From: Cohnella sp. CFH 77786
GTDB taxonomy: Bacteria; Bacillota; Bacilli; Paenibacillales; Paenibacillaceae
Direction: 5' to 3'
DNA: 64,000 nt
Assembly (NCBI RefSeq): GCF_019400745.1
Contig: NZ_WJIB01000004.1
Coordinates: 124,001 to 188,000, forward strand
Shown: piece after piece, positions 29,389-37,762 of the stretch
Layout of the letters: the number at the start of each line of letters is the position of its first letter
How positions within the stretch are numbered: position 1 is the stretch's first letter
The notes under the pieces: generated by a model
The model's input: only the letters and a program-made list of their open reading frames with translations
Database searches by the model: none
Told to the model about the DNA's origin: nothing
Program-made: the position numbers and the translations under genes

Positions 29389-30085
29389 GCTTGCGGGACA
29401 GGCTTATCGCGGCCGCTTCGCGTCGGTGGAACGGAGTTAAGCTTGCGGGACAGGCTTATCGCGGCCGCTTCGCGTCGGTGGAACGGAGTTATGCTTGCGG
29501 GACAGGCTTATCGCGGCCGCTTCGCGTCGGTGGAGCGGAGTTAAGCTTGCGGGACAGGCTTATCGCGGCCGCTTCGCGTCGGTGGAACGGAGTTATGCTT
29601 GCGGGACAAGCTTATCGCGGCCGCTTCGCGTAGGTGGATCGGAGTTATGCTTGCGGGAAGCTTATCGCGGCCGCTTCGCGTCGGTGGAGGAGTTAAGCTT
29701 GCGGGACAGGCTTATCGCGGCCGCTTCGCGTCGGTGGCACGTAGTTAAGCTTGCGGGACAAGCTTATCGCGGCCGCTTCGCGTCGGTGGCACGTAGTTAT
29801 GCTTGCGGGACAGGCTTATCGCGGCCGCTTCGCGTCGGTGGAACGGAGTTGTGCTTGCGGGACAGGCTTATCGTGATGGCTTCGCCTAGGTCGAGAGGAG
29901 TTAAGCTTGCGGGACGGGCTTTCCGCGGCCGCTTCGCGTCGGTGGCACGTAGTTATGCTTGCGGGACAGGCTTATCGCGGCCGCTTCGGGTAGGTGGAGC
30001 GAAGTTATGCTTGCGGGACAGACTTATCGTGGCCGCTTCGCGTCGGTGGAGCGAAGTTATGCTTGCGGGACAGGCTTATCGCTGA
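29389..30085. repeat. Tandem array of 52-bp units (14 copies) upstream of the frameshifted gene
   Basis: GCTTGCGGGA landmarks recur at 29389, 29441, 29493, 29545, 29597, 29649, 29697, 29749, 29801, 29853, 29905, 29957, 30009 and 30061. Each unit holds the hairpin AAGCTTGCGGGACAGGCTT and a GCGGCCGC (NotI-like) palindrome, then TTCGCGTCGGTGG. Divergence between units is low, so the array is recent or homogenised. Long open frames across it have no ribosome binding site. Confidence 0.93.
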
Positions 30086-30126
30086 TACGGGCTTAGGGTG
30101 CAGAGGCTCGAGAGCCCGTACCAACG

Positions 30127-30151
30127 AACGAAAGGCGGCCCGAAGGCCGCC
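30127..30151 (-). terminator. Terminator after ychF
   Basis: Minus strand GGCGGCC-TTCG-GGCCGCC, a perfect 7-bp stem with a tetraloop, followed by TTTCGTTCG, 18 bp after the ychF stop. Confidence 0.85.
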
Positions 30152-30168
30152 CCGATACCGCAATCTCG

Positions 30169-31269
30169 TTATACGTTAAACCGGAAATGCATGACGTCGC
30201 CGTCGGCCACCACGTACTCCTTGCCTTCGAGGCGGAGAAGGCCTTTCTCCTTGGCTGCGTTCATGGACCCGGAGTTCACCAGGTCTTCGTAAGAGACGAC
30301 TTCCGCGCGGATGAAGCCCCGCTCGAAATCCGTATGGATGACGCCGGCCGCCTGGGGCGCCTTGGTCCCCTTGCGGATGGTCCAAGCGCGCACTTCCTGC
30401 ACGCCTGCCGTAAAGTAGGTGTACAGCCCGAGCAGCTTGTAAGCCGCGCGGATCAAGCGGTCCAGGCCGGACTCGGCGAGACCGAGCTCCTCCAGGAACA
30501 GCGCCTTGTCCTCGCCCTCCAGCTCGGCGATTTCGCTCTCGACCTTCGCGCTGATCGGCACGACCTCCGAGCCTTCGGCCGCGGCGAATTCGCGGACGCG
30601 CTTGACGTATTCGTTTCCGTCCGCGTTCGCCGCTTCGCTCTCGCTGACGTTGGCCGCATACAGAACCGGCTTGATCGTCAACAGGTGAAGATCCCGGACG
30701 AGCAGCTTCTCCTCGTCGGACAATTCCACGCTTCTGGCCGGCTTCTCGTCCAGCAGCGCCTTATGGATGCGCTCCAGCGCCTCCAGCTCCTGGGCGTATT
30801 TCTTGTCGCCGCCCTTCAGGTTCTTGCGGGTGCGTTCCATCCGTTTCTCCACGGTATCCAAGTCCGCGAGGATCAGCTCGAGGTTAATGACTTCGATGTC
30901 GTGGATCGGATCGACTTTCCCCGACACGTGGGTGATGTTCTCGTCGTGAAAGCAGCGCACGACATGGACGATGGCATCGACCTCGCGGATGTTCGCGAGG
31001 AACTTGTTGCCGAGTCCCTCTCCGCGGCTTGCTCCCTTCACCAGGCCGGCAATATCGACGAATTCGAACGCCGTCGGGACGATTCGGTTCGGCACAACGA
31101 TTTCGGCCAGCTTCTGCAGCCGCTCGTCCGGCACCTCCACGACGCCCACGTTGGGATCGATCGTACAAAACGGATAATTGGCGGATTCTGCGCCCGCCTG
31201 CGTAATCGCATTAAACAACGTCGATTTGCCCACGTTCGGCAACCCGACGATTCCACACGACAGCGGCAT
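30169..31269 (-). CDS. ychF: Ribosome-associated ATPase YchF (Obg-related)
   Basis: A 366-residue P-loop NTPase of the TRAFAC/Obg class that binds ATP rather than GTP. G1 is [18 protein letters not shown] at the N-terminus and G3 is [20 protein letters not shown]. The G4 region has NVSESE in place of NKxD, the known YchF peculiarity. A coiled-coil insert (residues 125-200) precedes the C-terminal TGS domain ending [15 protein letters not shown] take ATG 31269 (MPLSCGIVG) as start, behind GAGGAG. YchF is implicated in ribosome binding and stress responses. Confidence 0.95.
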   Translation of the reverse strand: MPLSCGIVGLPNVGKSTLFNAITQAGAESANYPFCTIDPNVGVVEVPDERLQKLAEIVVPNRIVPTAFEFVDIAGLVKGASRGEGLGNKFLANIREVDAIVHVVRCFHDENITHVSGKVDPIHDIEVINLELILADLDTVEKRMERTRKNLKGGDKKYAQELEALERIHKALLDEKPARSVELSDEEKLLVRDLHLLTIKPVLYAANVSESEAANADGNEYVKRVREFAAAEGSEVVPISAKVESEIAELEGEDKALFLEELGLAESGLDRLIRAAYKLLGLYTYFTAGVQEVRAWTIRKGTKAPQAAGVIHTDFERGFIRAEVVSYEDLVNSGSMNAAKEKGLLRLEGKEYVVADGDVMHFRFNV

Positions 31270-31370
31270 AAGTTCGACCACTCCTCTACAATTCTCAGCA
31301 CATTATAACGCAGATTGCACGGGGCCGCCATTGTTGCGAAGGCCAAAACGGCTCCGGCGTCCCGAAGCGG

Positions 31371-31412
31371 CAAAAAAAAACCGGAGTCTCCCCGATAGGG
31401 AGGAGACCCCGG
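31371..31412 (-). terminator. Terminator after the 66-codon gene
   Basis: Minus strand: CCGG...GTCTCC pairs with GGGAGAC...CCGG, followed by a run of nine T. It lies 20 bp after the stop of the small gene and before ychF. Confidence 0.85.
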
Positions 31413-31433
31413 TTCGCAAGATGCATGCACCCT

Positions 31434-31634
31434 CTAAACCGACATGGATTGGCGCAACCGGCGGATCATCAGCTCGCTCGCCCTCCGGATCGCTTGATCC
31501 TGCGACACGGAACGGTGCTGCTGCTCCAGCCCGTCGATCCAACGGACAATTCCGTCATACGCGTATGGCGTTAGCATTTGTTGCTCCAGTGCGGCCTGTG
31601 CGACCGCTCGAATGATTGGAATCTGACGACCCAC
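31434..31634 (-). CDS. Small hypothetical protein, 66 residues
   Basis: The frame starts at GTG 31634 with AAGGAG nine bases upstream and ends at a strong terminator, which supports a real gene. The product (GRQIPIIRAVAQAALEQQML then ...RRASELMIRRLRQSMSV) is predicted helical, with a basic C-terminal part. No cysteines, signal peptide or membrane segment. I do not recognise a family. Confidence 0.65.
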   Translation of the reverse strand: MGRQIPIIRAVAQAALEQQMLTPYAYDGIVRWIDGLEQQHRSVSQDQAIRRASELMIRRLRQSMSV

Positions 31635-31677
31635 GGATCCACACTCCTTCTGGATCCGATTTTACCATAATTTGGTC

Positions 31678-32481
31678 CTACGCGCCACTGGCATTTGCTT
31701 CTTCCCCCATATGGTCACCAGCCAACCGTTGGACGGTGTTCACTTGTTCCTGGAAAATGCCTTCGAAAATGACCCCGTAAAGCTCGCACAGCAGCTCGAC
31801 CTCCCGGCTCATCGGCTGGATGCCGTCCACGGTCAACACCACCCAAGTGCTGACCGGGACGCAAATGAGGGAGCGGTAAGGCGATTTGGAATCGTGGTTC
31901 GGTTCCCAGTCGTCGTCTTCCGTTACGTCGTCGACATGGATCATCTGCCTCTTGCGAAGGCAGCGTCCCGCGATGGAACGGTGGATGTGCAGCCTGCGGT
32001 TTCCGGGATGGGTTTTGGGAAAACCGGAGCTGGCGAATACAAGCAGAAGCTCTTCGTCCTGCTGCACCCACAACGCGCATCGGTGCCTTCCTCCCGCGCT
32101 GACCTTGATGTCGGACGACAACGTGTCCAGACAGCGTTGGGACAGCGATTCGATCTCGTTCATGCGGGTCATGAGATTCAGATGGGAGCGCAGCGCGTTA
32201 AGCTGATGCAGCAGCGGGCTCAAGTTGCCGCAAGCCGTAGCCAACTGCGACGCGACGTTCTCCTGCCGTTCGGCGCGCCGGATCGCTTCGTGCAGCCGGT
32301 CGTGCAGCTGCTCGATGCGGCGGTCCCGGCTCATGATGCTGTGCATGGCCCTCGTGATCCTGGACGCTCCGAACAAAGTCATCCCGAAGAAGATGATCAG
32401 CACCAGGAGAAACAGCACGGCGGACACGCTGTAAAACCAGGGCGGCAACTTATCCAGGATTCCTTTCAAAAAACTGTCCAT
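31678..32481 (-). CDS. Membrane-anchored GAF-like domain protein
   Basis: A 267-residue protein with one N-terminal membrane helix (FYSVSAVLFLLVLIIFFGM, about 16-34). A coiled-coil follows (SIMSRDRRIEQLHDRLHEAI then RRAERQE, about 48-75). A GAF-type sensor fold spans about residues 95-245 (LSSDIKVSAGGRHRCALWVQ, SIAGRCLRKRQMIHVDDV, SLICVPVS). There is no kinase, cyclase or DNA-binding output, so it probably works by protein contact. It lies 43 bp upstream of the 66-codon gene. Confidence 0.65.
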   Translation of the reverse strand: MDSFLKGILDKLPPWFYSVSAVLFLLVLIIFFGMTLFGASRITRAMHSIMSRDRRIEQLHDRLHEAIRRAERQENVASQLATACGNLSPLLHQLNALRSHLNLMTRMNEIESLSQRCLDTLSSDIKVSAGGRHRCALWVQQDEELLLVFASSGFPKTHPGNRRLHIHRSIAGRCLRKRQMIHVDDVTEDDDWEPNHDSKSPYRSLICVPVSTWVVLTVDGIQPMSREVELLCELYGVIFEGIFQEQVNTVQRLAGDHMGEEANASGA

Positions 32482-32628
32482 GAACTCCCCCCTTTTCGAA
32501 TGGCAACCGTTTTCAGTTTATTGCAATTTTTGGATTCCTTCAAGATTCTTAATTCCTAAATTCTGGATAAAGATGCGCGAACGCCACCGCTTTCACGTCC
32601 GGGAGACGGAAAACGATGGCGCATGCGG

Positions 32629-33555
32629 TTAAGACGACTCCGATGAAGAATCGGGTTCGGGCGCTTCCAAAGCGGCCTTCGGAACCGTGACGTTCTCGGA
32701 CGCGTTATGCTTGCTGTAGGTCCCGCTGAGCGTCTGCGTCAACGTGGAAGGCTTGCCCGCCTCGTACTCGACCGTCATCGACGATTCGATCTTATACGAC
32801 AGCGGCCAATGCTTGTTCGCGTCAAGCGCGAGCTCCACCTTCAAACTTTCGAGCTTAATGGTTTTCCGAACCTTCGGATCCATGCCGGACAAGTCGAGCG
32901 TGCTCTCCAGCACGTTTTCGAGAAACGCCGACGCGGGCGCTCCTTTGCCCTCGTACCGGATGATGTCCCGACCCCCGTTCCGCTCCGTCTGCAACCCGCT
33001 GCCCAAAGATCCGACGGCTTGCAGGGCTTTTGCCGGATTCGCCTGGAAATCGGACAGCGTTTTCTTGATCTCGGCCGTTTCCTGCTTAGGCGTCTTGGTC
33101 CACTCCTCGATCTCCGGCTCGTAGACGTAATAGGCGTCCGGCACGAGAATCGCGCGGATGCTGTAGGTTTGGCCGTCCATGTCGCTCTTGATTTGCTGGT
33201 CGAGCTTAAGCGGCCCCAGCTCCGCGCGGCCTTGCATCTTCACGGAAACGGCCGAGTTGCCTTCCGCGCCCGGGCCGGCCAAATGCTGCACCAAATCCAT
33301 TTCGAAAGCGTATCTCTTCAGCCCCTGGGCCGCCTCTCGGGCCTGCTCCAGCACTTGGGTTGCAGAGGAGCCGGGAGAGGCCGAAGGCTTCGGGGTAACC
33401 GGGGTCGGCGCGGAAGCGGACGGAGTCACCGCCGGAGATCCGGAGGAAGCGCAGGCGGCAACGCCAGCCATGCAGGCGCACGCTGCGATAACGGCGAGAA
33501 CAAGACGGCCGGAGCGGCGGATGGACGGGAGAGAGTACCATTTCATTCGGATCAA
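32629..33555 (-). CDS. Lipoprotein of the DUF6612-like/LppX-fold type
   Basis: A 308-residue exported lipoprotein. The signal peptide (VLAVIAACACMAGVAAC) ends in the lipobox GVAAC with the lipidated Cys at about 35. An S/T/P-rich spacer follows, then QVLEQAREAAQGLKRYAFEM, typical of DUF6612 and LolA/LppX-like folds. The repeated long amphipathic strands (RAELGPLKLDQQIKSDMDGQ, GTYSKHN) fit a half-barrel that binds hydrophobic ligands (inference). Monocistronic. Confidence 0.75.
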   Translation of the reverse strand: MIRMKWYSLPSIRRSGRLVLAVIAACACMAGVAACASSGSPAVTPSASAPTPVTPKPSASPGSSATQVLEQAREAAQGLKRYAFEMDLVQHLAGPGAEGNSAVSVKMQGRAELGPLKLDQQIKSDMDGQTYSIRAILVPDAYYVYEPEIEEWTKTPKQETAEIKKTLSDFQANPAKALQAVGSLGSGLQTERNGGRDIIRYEGKGAPASAFLENVLESTLDLSGMDPKVRKTIKLESLKVELALDANKHWPLSYKIESSMTVEYEAGKPSTLTQTLSGTYSKHNASENVTVPKAALEAPEPDSSSESS

Positions 33556-33617
33556 CCTCCTCGCGGATAACTTGGGAAGAGAATGCGCACAATCACAGCG
33601 TACCCCAGCAAAGGAGA

Positions 33618-33638
33618 GAGTTTGACTCCGTCAAACTC
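33618..33638 (+). promoter_or_regulatory. Leader hairpin GAGTTTGAC/GTCAAACTC before a small gene
   Basis: A perfect 9-bp inverted repeat around TCC ends eleven bases before the GGAGGAGG ribosome binding site of the gene at 33661. The identical 21-bp element, in the opposite orientation, precedes the aldo/keto reductase gene at 41032 at the same distance. The CTCC after the 3' arm could alternatively pair with the ribosome binding site. Confidence 0.75.
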
Positions 33639-33660
33639 CCTAATTGGAGGAGGAATCGCC

Positions 33661-33804
33661 ATGGAAAATCGGAAGCATAAAGGCAACTACGACGGCACCG
33701 CGCATATGGAGGCGGAAAACCAGGATATGGCGTTCGTCAATGACACGCTCGAGAGAACGAAATCCGTAGCCCCGGTTCCCCGCAAGAAGAAGAAAACGGA
33801 TTGA
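33661..33804 (+). CDS. Small hydrophilic protein, 47 residues
   Basis: ATG 33661 is preceded by GGAGGAGG at ideal distance. The product (MENRKHKGNYDGTAHMEAEN then QDMAFVNDTLERTKSVAPVP and a KKKKTD tail) is hydrophilic, without signal or membrane segment. No family recognised; size and composition would fit a spore or stress protein, which is a guess. Its leader carries the shared palindromic hairpin. Confidence 0.65.
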   Translation: MENRKHKGNYDGTAHMEAENQDMAFVNDTLERTKSVAPVPRKKKKTD

Positions 33805-34462
33805 TGGGGGCCTCTCCGTCCCATTGGTCCCTTCACGGCTTGCCGCGAGTCCCTCTTGTGTAACATACCCGAAACCTCGAAGTCAATCGGACCATCCGCC
33901 TTAAATAGAAAAAAAGCCGTTCCCGAAGCTTTCTCTGCCCGGGTGCGGTTTTTTTCTGCGGCTGACCCATTCGCAACAACAGCATGTCAACCTCTATCCA
34001 ATTGGTCTCTTATCCGGATTCAGCAACTCGATTTGTGCCGGCTCCGTCGTCAGCGATTCATCTCGGCTCGAATGGCAAGATTCATTCGGGAATTCCGTCG
34101 CCGCTACCCTGTCCTTTGGTTGTGTCACATTTATGGTATCCTTTCCATGACCAGGCGGTTCGAAACTGTTTGAAATTTCGAATAGAAAAGTCCCGAAGGC
34201 GGTAATTTCGATAAATCTGTTCTAAAAATCATATAGAATCTACGCAAATAGCCGGAATCCCCACGATTCTATTCAACAATGCTGTCGTTGTGCCTTGTTG
34301 TCGTTGTGCCTTGATGAAGCTCGAGCGCTCAGACTGTCCCTGTGCAAACCACAGTCCGCCCGAGCGCTCCAAAGGCAAAATCGCGGGTGTCCAGAAGGCG
34401 CAGCGCCTCGGAATTCCCCTTCCGGGGAAGGGGGATTCCGAGGGCGATCCCTTGGAGGATGG
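33805..34462. other. Gene-free stretch with a weak terminator, a short direct repeat and two large hairpins
   Basis: A poor terminator (AAAAAAAGCCG ... CGGTTTTTTT, 33909-33956) follows the small gene. TGTCGTTGTGCCTTG is directly repeated around 34281-34312. GAGCGCTCAGACTGT pairs with ACAGTC...GAGCGCTC (about 34324-34371). CTCGGAATTCCCC pairs with GGGGATTCCGAG (about 34412-34443), just beyond the molybdoenzyme stop. I see no coding sequence. Confidence 0.6.
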
Positions 34463-35737
34463 TTAACCATTCAGACCTTCGCCTTTCAGCCAAGCGTCTT
34501 TGTCGTAGCCTCTTTCCTCCCAGTAGCCGGTATGGTCCCGGTCGATCAGCTCAATCCGGTTCAGCCATTTGACGGATTTATACGCGTACATCTTCGGTAC
34601 GATCAGCCGGACGGGTCCCCCATAATCGCGATGGATCGGCTTGCCATCGTGCAGGACGGCGACCATCACGTCGTCCATGTTCGCCTGCTCGAGCGTCAGC
34701 GAGTCGGTGTACACCCCGTCACCGGAATAGAGCTTTACCGTGGTCGCCGACGGCTTGACGCCTGCCTCCCTGAGCAACCGGGATAGCGGAATGCCTTCCC
34801 AAGTGTTCTTGTATACCGACCAGCCCGTCACGCAATGGAAGTCGCTCACCTGCACGGTTCGGGAGAGCTGAAGGAACTCGCTCCAACTCCAGGAGGCCGG
34901 CCGCTCCACCAACCCGTCGATCGTGAACCGCCAAGTGTCGGACGTGAACGTCGGCAGCCTCGTGACCGTATAGACCTGGAACCGCCCTTGCGCGCCGCCG
35001 CCGATGACGTTCGCGGAATCCGGCAACGGCTGGGGCGCAGGCAGCATCCGATTCGGATCCGTCTCGGGGACTGCATCCCCTCCCGGAACGAGAGATGACC
35101 CTCCGGGCACCGATCCCAGCCAGCGGAAAAAAGAAGGCAGCACGGCCACCGCCAGCGCCGCGCCGAGCGATATTTTCAGAAATTGGCGGCGGGTCAGCCA
35201 AGGTCCCGGAACGGACGGACCGGGAGGCACTGTCGGACCTTGCCCGGCAAGCTCCCCCGATTCCGCGGCGTCCGACACGCGCACCGCTCTTCTCTCCGGT
35301 TGTTTCATCCACTTCATGCGGGTGACGGAATGATAGAGAATGTAGGGCAGCCCGACGTACGTCAATAATTGATGCGTAAGCAGAGCGACGTTCGCCCAAC
35401 GGGGCGGGAAATGCCTCAGCTGCCACAGCACGATCCCCGATAGGAGCCAGCCGACGAGCAGGAACAGGACGAAGCCCAGGTTCCCCTTCTGGCGGGGCCG
35501 TTGCCTCAGTTGCTTCAAGTGCCGTTTGGCCATTGGCGCGTACAACAGGACCAGAATGCCCGAAATGACGCCGATCGCAACGTGAAGCTGCTTGATCCAA
35601 ATCCTGCCTTCCCCGAGTTCGCGGATGACTCCCCAAGCGAGCAGCAGCCCGCTGACCGCCAGCGCCAGCACGAGCCAAGCGTTCCAGCGGTGAAGCTCCG
35701 CCAGCTGTTTGCCGAATCCCGGCCTTTTCCGGTTCAT
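34463..35737 (-). CDS. Molybdopterin-dependent oxidoreductase fused to an N-terminal cytochrome-b-like membrane domain
   Basis: A 424-residue fusion. Residues 1-150 contain four membrane helices with histidines placed as in cytochrome b561 proteins (LHRWNAWLVLALAVSGLLLA, KQLHVAIGVISG, ALLTHQLLTYVGLPYILYHS). A second translocation-like segment, RRQFLKISLGAALAVAVLPS, follows. The sulfite-oxidase/MsrP-like domain shows the Mo-ligand cysteine in VSDFHCVTGWSVYKNTWEGI and the pterin-binding GGPVRLIVPKMYAYKSVKWL. It probably passes electrons between the quinone pool and an extracytoplasmic substrate. Start ATG 35737 has GGAGG. Substrate unknown. Confidence 0.85.
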   Translation of the reverse strand: MNRKRPGFGKQLAELHRWNAWLVLALAVSGLLLAWGVIRELGEGRIWIKQLHVAIGVISGILVLLYAPMAKRHLKQLRQRPRQKGNLGFVLFLLVGWLLSGIVLWQLRHFPPRWANVALLTHQLLTYVGLPYILYHSVTRMKWMKQPERRAVRVSDAAESGELAGQGPTVPPGPSVPGPWLTRRQFLKISLGAALAVAVLPSFFRWLGSVPGGSSLVPGGDAVPETDPNRMLPAPQPLPDSANVIGGGAQGRFQVYTVTRLPTFTSDTWRFTIDGLVERPASWSWSEFLQLSRTVQVSDFHCVTGWSVYKNTWEGIPLSRLLREAGVKPSATTVKLYSGDGVYTDSLTLEQANMDDVMVAVLHDGKPIHRDYGGPVRLIVPKMYAYKSVKWLNRIELIDRDHTGYWEERGYDKDAWLKGEGLNG

Positions 35738-36150
35738 GCGCTCTTCCTCCTCTCTCGTATCCGAACGGTGAGGCACGCGGATTCCGATGTTTTCTCCGCC
35801 GAGACGGTCTTGATGAAGACCGGGTCAGACGGCTCGGGCTCGATCTTCTCCCGGAGCCGCCTGACGTGGACGGCAACCGTCGTCTCTCCCTCGAAATCGA
35901 TGTCCCATACCCGGTTGAGAAGTCGGTTTCTGGAGAATACTTGTCCGAGATGGCGCACGAACCCGTGCAGCAGGTCGAACTCCTTGGCCGTAAGCTCCGC
36001 TTCCCTTCCGTCCAAGGTTACTTTGCGAAGGGCCGGGTATACGGAGAATCCTTGGAAATGGCGGTCTTTCTCCCGTTTCCCACTGTCCATCCCGCGTGCC
36101 GGACACCGAAGTTTCCCCCTTGACGGTTTGATACTCAAATTATAGCACAC
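35734..36150 (-). pseudogene. Remnant of an OmpR-family response regulator (DNA-binding domain only)
   Basis: The frame encodes a winged-helix domain (VTLDGREAELTAKEFDLLHG then LGQVFSRNRLLNRVWDIDFE and TTVAVHVRRLREKIEPEPSD). There is no receiver domain, and the expected KTVWGVGY ending is replaced after FIKTV by an unrelated tail, SAEKTSESACLTVRIRERR. Both ends of the ancestral gene are therefore lost. A partner kinase gene is absent. It abuts the molybdoenzyme gene and may once have controlled it. Confidence 0.7.
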
Positions 36151-36465
36151 GCACGGTGATGCCTGATGAGGAGCCCCGCATCACCTGGTTTATCTGCCGC
36201 GTCCGGTTTAGGGCCATCCATCTTCCCGTCCATCTTGCCGTCATCCATCCATGTACCGCTCACTGCCAACCGCGCTCTAACCACTTCCGTAACGATCCCT
36301 TGCATTTTTTTACGAAAAAACTGCGAGCCGATCCGGCGGCTGTCCGAGGAGGGCGGCAACCTGAATTTGGGAGCGAGAAAATGTTCATTTTAAGCGTTTC
36401 CGAGCGGAACATCCGAAGAGATTTTGCGTCTAAAAAAATACCGAACAGCAAGGAGGAATGCATCG
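36151..36465. other. Gene-free stretch before the lipoprotein gene
   Basis: I see no coding frame with a ribosome binding site apart from the AAGGAGG directly before 36466. A CATCTTCCCGTCCATCTTGC-like direct repeat of about 15 bp occurs around 36217-36250. No clear promoter is visible. Confidence 0.5.
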
Positions 36466-37203
36466 ATGCGCAGAACTATCCCGTTTCTGCTTCTTATGGC
36501 GCTTCTGGCGCTTCTGTTATCCGGCTGCGGAAATTCGCAAGCAAACGACGCGAATGCCGGAGGCACGGCCAATTCCGGCTCTATCTCTGAATCTCCTGCC
36601 GCAGGATCCCCTTCCGCGGGCACGGGCACGGTCACAACCCCCGCGTCGCCTTCGGCCTCCGAAGAGCCGGCCTCTTCGCAATCCCCGGCTCCCGAATCCG
36701 GCGCCGACCAAGCGTTGCTCCGGGCGGCCCGCAACGTCGTGGACGCGCTTCGCGACCGGGACTTGGCGAGCCTGGCGGAGGCGGCGGACCCGCAGCAAGG
36801 CATCCGTTTCTCTCCTTACCTCCATATCGACGAGAAAACCTCCCTGGTCTTCAAAGCCGGCGAACTCCCCAGCTTCAAGGACGCGAAGAAGCTCACCTGG
36901 GGTTCGTACGACGGCAGCGGAGAGCCGATCGAGCTGACGTTCCGCGATTATTTCGAGAAGTTCGTCTACAATCAGGACTTCTCCGGCGCGCCGATCGTTA
37001 ACGTGAACAAGCTGGCGGCGAAGGGAACAATGACGTTCAACGGCCCGGACGTGTACCCGGACGCATCCTATGTGGAGTTCCATTTTCCGGGCTTCGACAA
37101 GAAGAACGAAGGCATGGACTGGGAGAGCCTGATTCTCGTATTCCGCCCGTCGGGGCAGGATTGGAAACTGGCCGCGATCGTGCACGGGCAATGGACGATT
37201 TGA
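36466..37203 (+). CDS. Lipoprotein of unknown function
   Basis: A 245-residue lipoprotein starting at ATG 36466 behind AAGGAGG. The signal helix FLLLMALLALLLSGC ends in the lipobox LSGC. A 60-residue A/S/P-rich linker leads to a compact domain: ARNVVDALRDRDLASLAEAA, IRFSPYLHIDEKTSLVFKAG, TWGSYDGSGEPIELTFRDYF, FVYNQDF, and VEFHFPGFDK with LILVFRP. This motif set recurs in uncharacterised exported proteins of many bacteria. No catalytic residues can be assigned. It has a strong terminator. Confidence 0.75.
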   Translation: MRRTIPFLLLMALLALLLSGCGNSQANDANAGGTANSGSISESPAAGSPSAGTGTVTTPASPSASEEPASSQSPAPESGADQALLRAARNVVDALRDRDLASLAEAADPQQGIRFSPYLHIDEKTSLVFKAGELPSFKDAKKLTWGSYDGSGEPIELTFRDYFEKFVYNQDFSGAPIVNVNKLAAKGTMTFNGPDVYPDASYVEFHFPGFDKKNEGMDWESLILVFRPSGQDWKLAAIVHGQWTI

Positions 37204-37234
37204 CGGATCCATCCCGAATATTTCCTCATCAAGG

Positions 37235-37276
37235 CGGCAGCCGCGAGCCCTGCGTTCGCGGCTGCCGTTCCGTTTT
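37235..37276 (+). terminator. Terminator after the lipoprotein gene
   Basis: GGCAGCCGCGA (37235-37245) pairs perfectly with TCGCGGCTGCC (37256-37266), followed by GTTCCGTTTTGC. Confidence 0.8.
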
Positions 37277-37329
37277 GCTTCGCTCCTCCGAAGCGGATAT
37301 GCTAGCCCTCCGCGAATCGCATACATATT

Positions 37330-37629
37330 TGCATAGCGACAAGACCCGAGTGCATCGAGTCCATCCGGGAGACGCGGAGAGATTGAGCGTACGGACGGGC
37401 GACCCTCTTCGAATCTCGTCCCGGCGGGGGGTTCATCGTCGTTCCGGCGAGGGTGACGGACACCGTGCCGATCGGCATGGTTTTCGTGCCGTTCCACTAC
37501 GGTTCCCTGCACGATACGCAAGCAGCAAACGAGCTGACGCCGGAGTTGTGGGACATGGTGTCCAAGCAGCTTCAATTCAAAAACGGAGCGTACAGGGTAG
37601 AGAAACTGACGGCGGAAGGCAGGCGGTGA
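37330..37629 (+). pseudogene. C-terminal fragment of a molybdopterin oxidoreductase (NasC/FdhF type), frameshifted
   Basis: One frame reads TRVHRVHPGDAERLSVRTGD then PLRISSRRG. After a G-run at about 37423-37431 the frame changes and continues IVVPARVTDTVPIGMVFVPF, HYGSLHDTQAANELTPELWD and SKQLQFKNGAYRVEKL, ending at TGA 37627. Together these match the molydop-binding domain at the end of nitrate reductases and formate dehydrogenases. The rest of the gene, with the Mo-bisMGD core, is missing. A 39-codon frame (MAGSILALIQASVQ) follows at 37635 and may be a fragment of a neighbour gene. Confidence 0.8.
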
Positions 37630-37762
37630 CGAGCATGGCGGGATCGATCCTTGCCTTGATCCAAGCAAGCGTTCAGGCGGCGGCGAAGCTGCAGCGATTG
37701 CGGCAAGGCGCGAATCCGTTGCCGGCCCGAACTTCCGGATTATGGCGATAGGAGCGTGCGCT

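Noticed and set aside
29495..30085. 196-codon frame through the 52-bp array
   Set aside because: Period 52 is not a multiple of three; the frame survives only by units lacking stops, with no ribosome binding site or conserved protein pattern.
33856..34173. 105-codon plus-strand frame in the 33.8-34.5 kb gap
   Set aside because: Passes through a terminator-like hairpin, has no ribosome binding site and an uncharacteristic composition.
37161..37751. 196-codon frame spanning the molybdoenzyme fragment
   Set aside because: Only part matches the molydop-binding domain; the remainder is the wrong frame after an indel, so it is described as a pseudogene.
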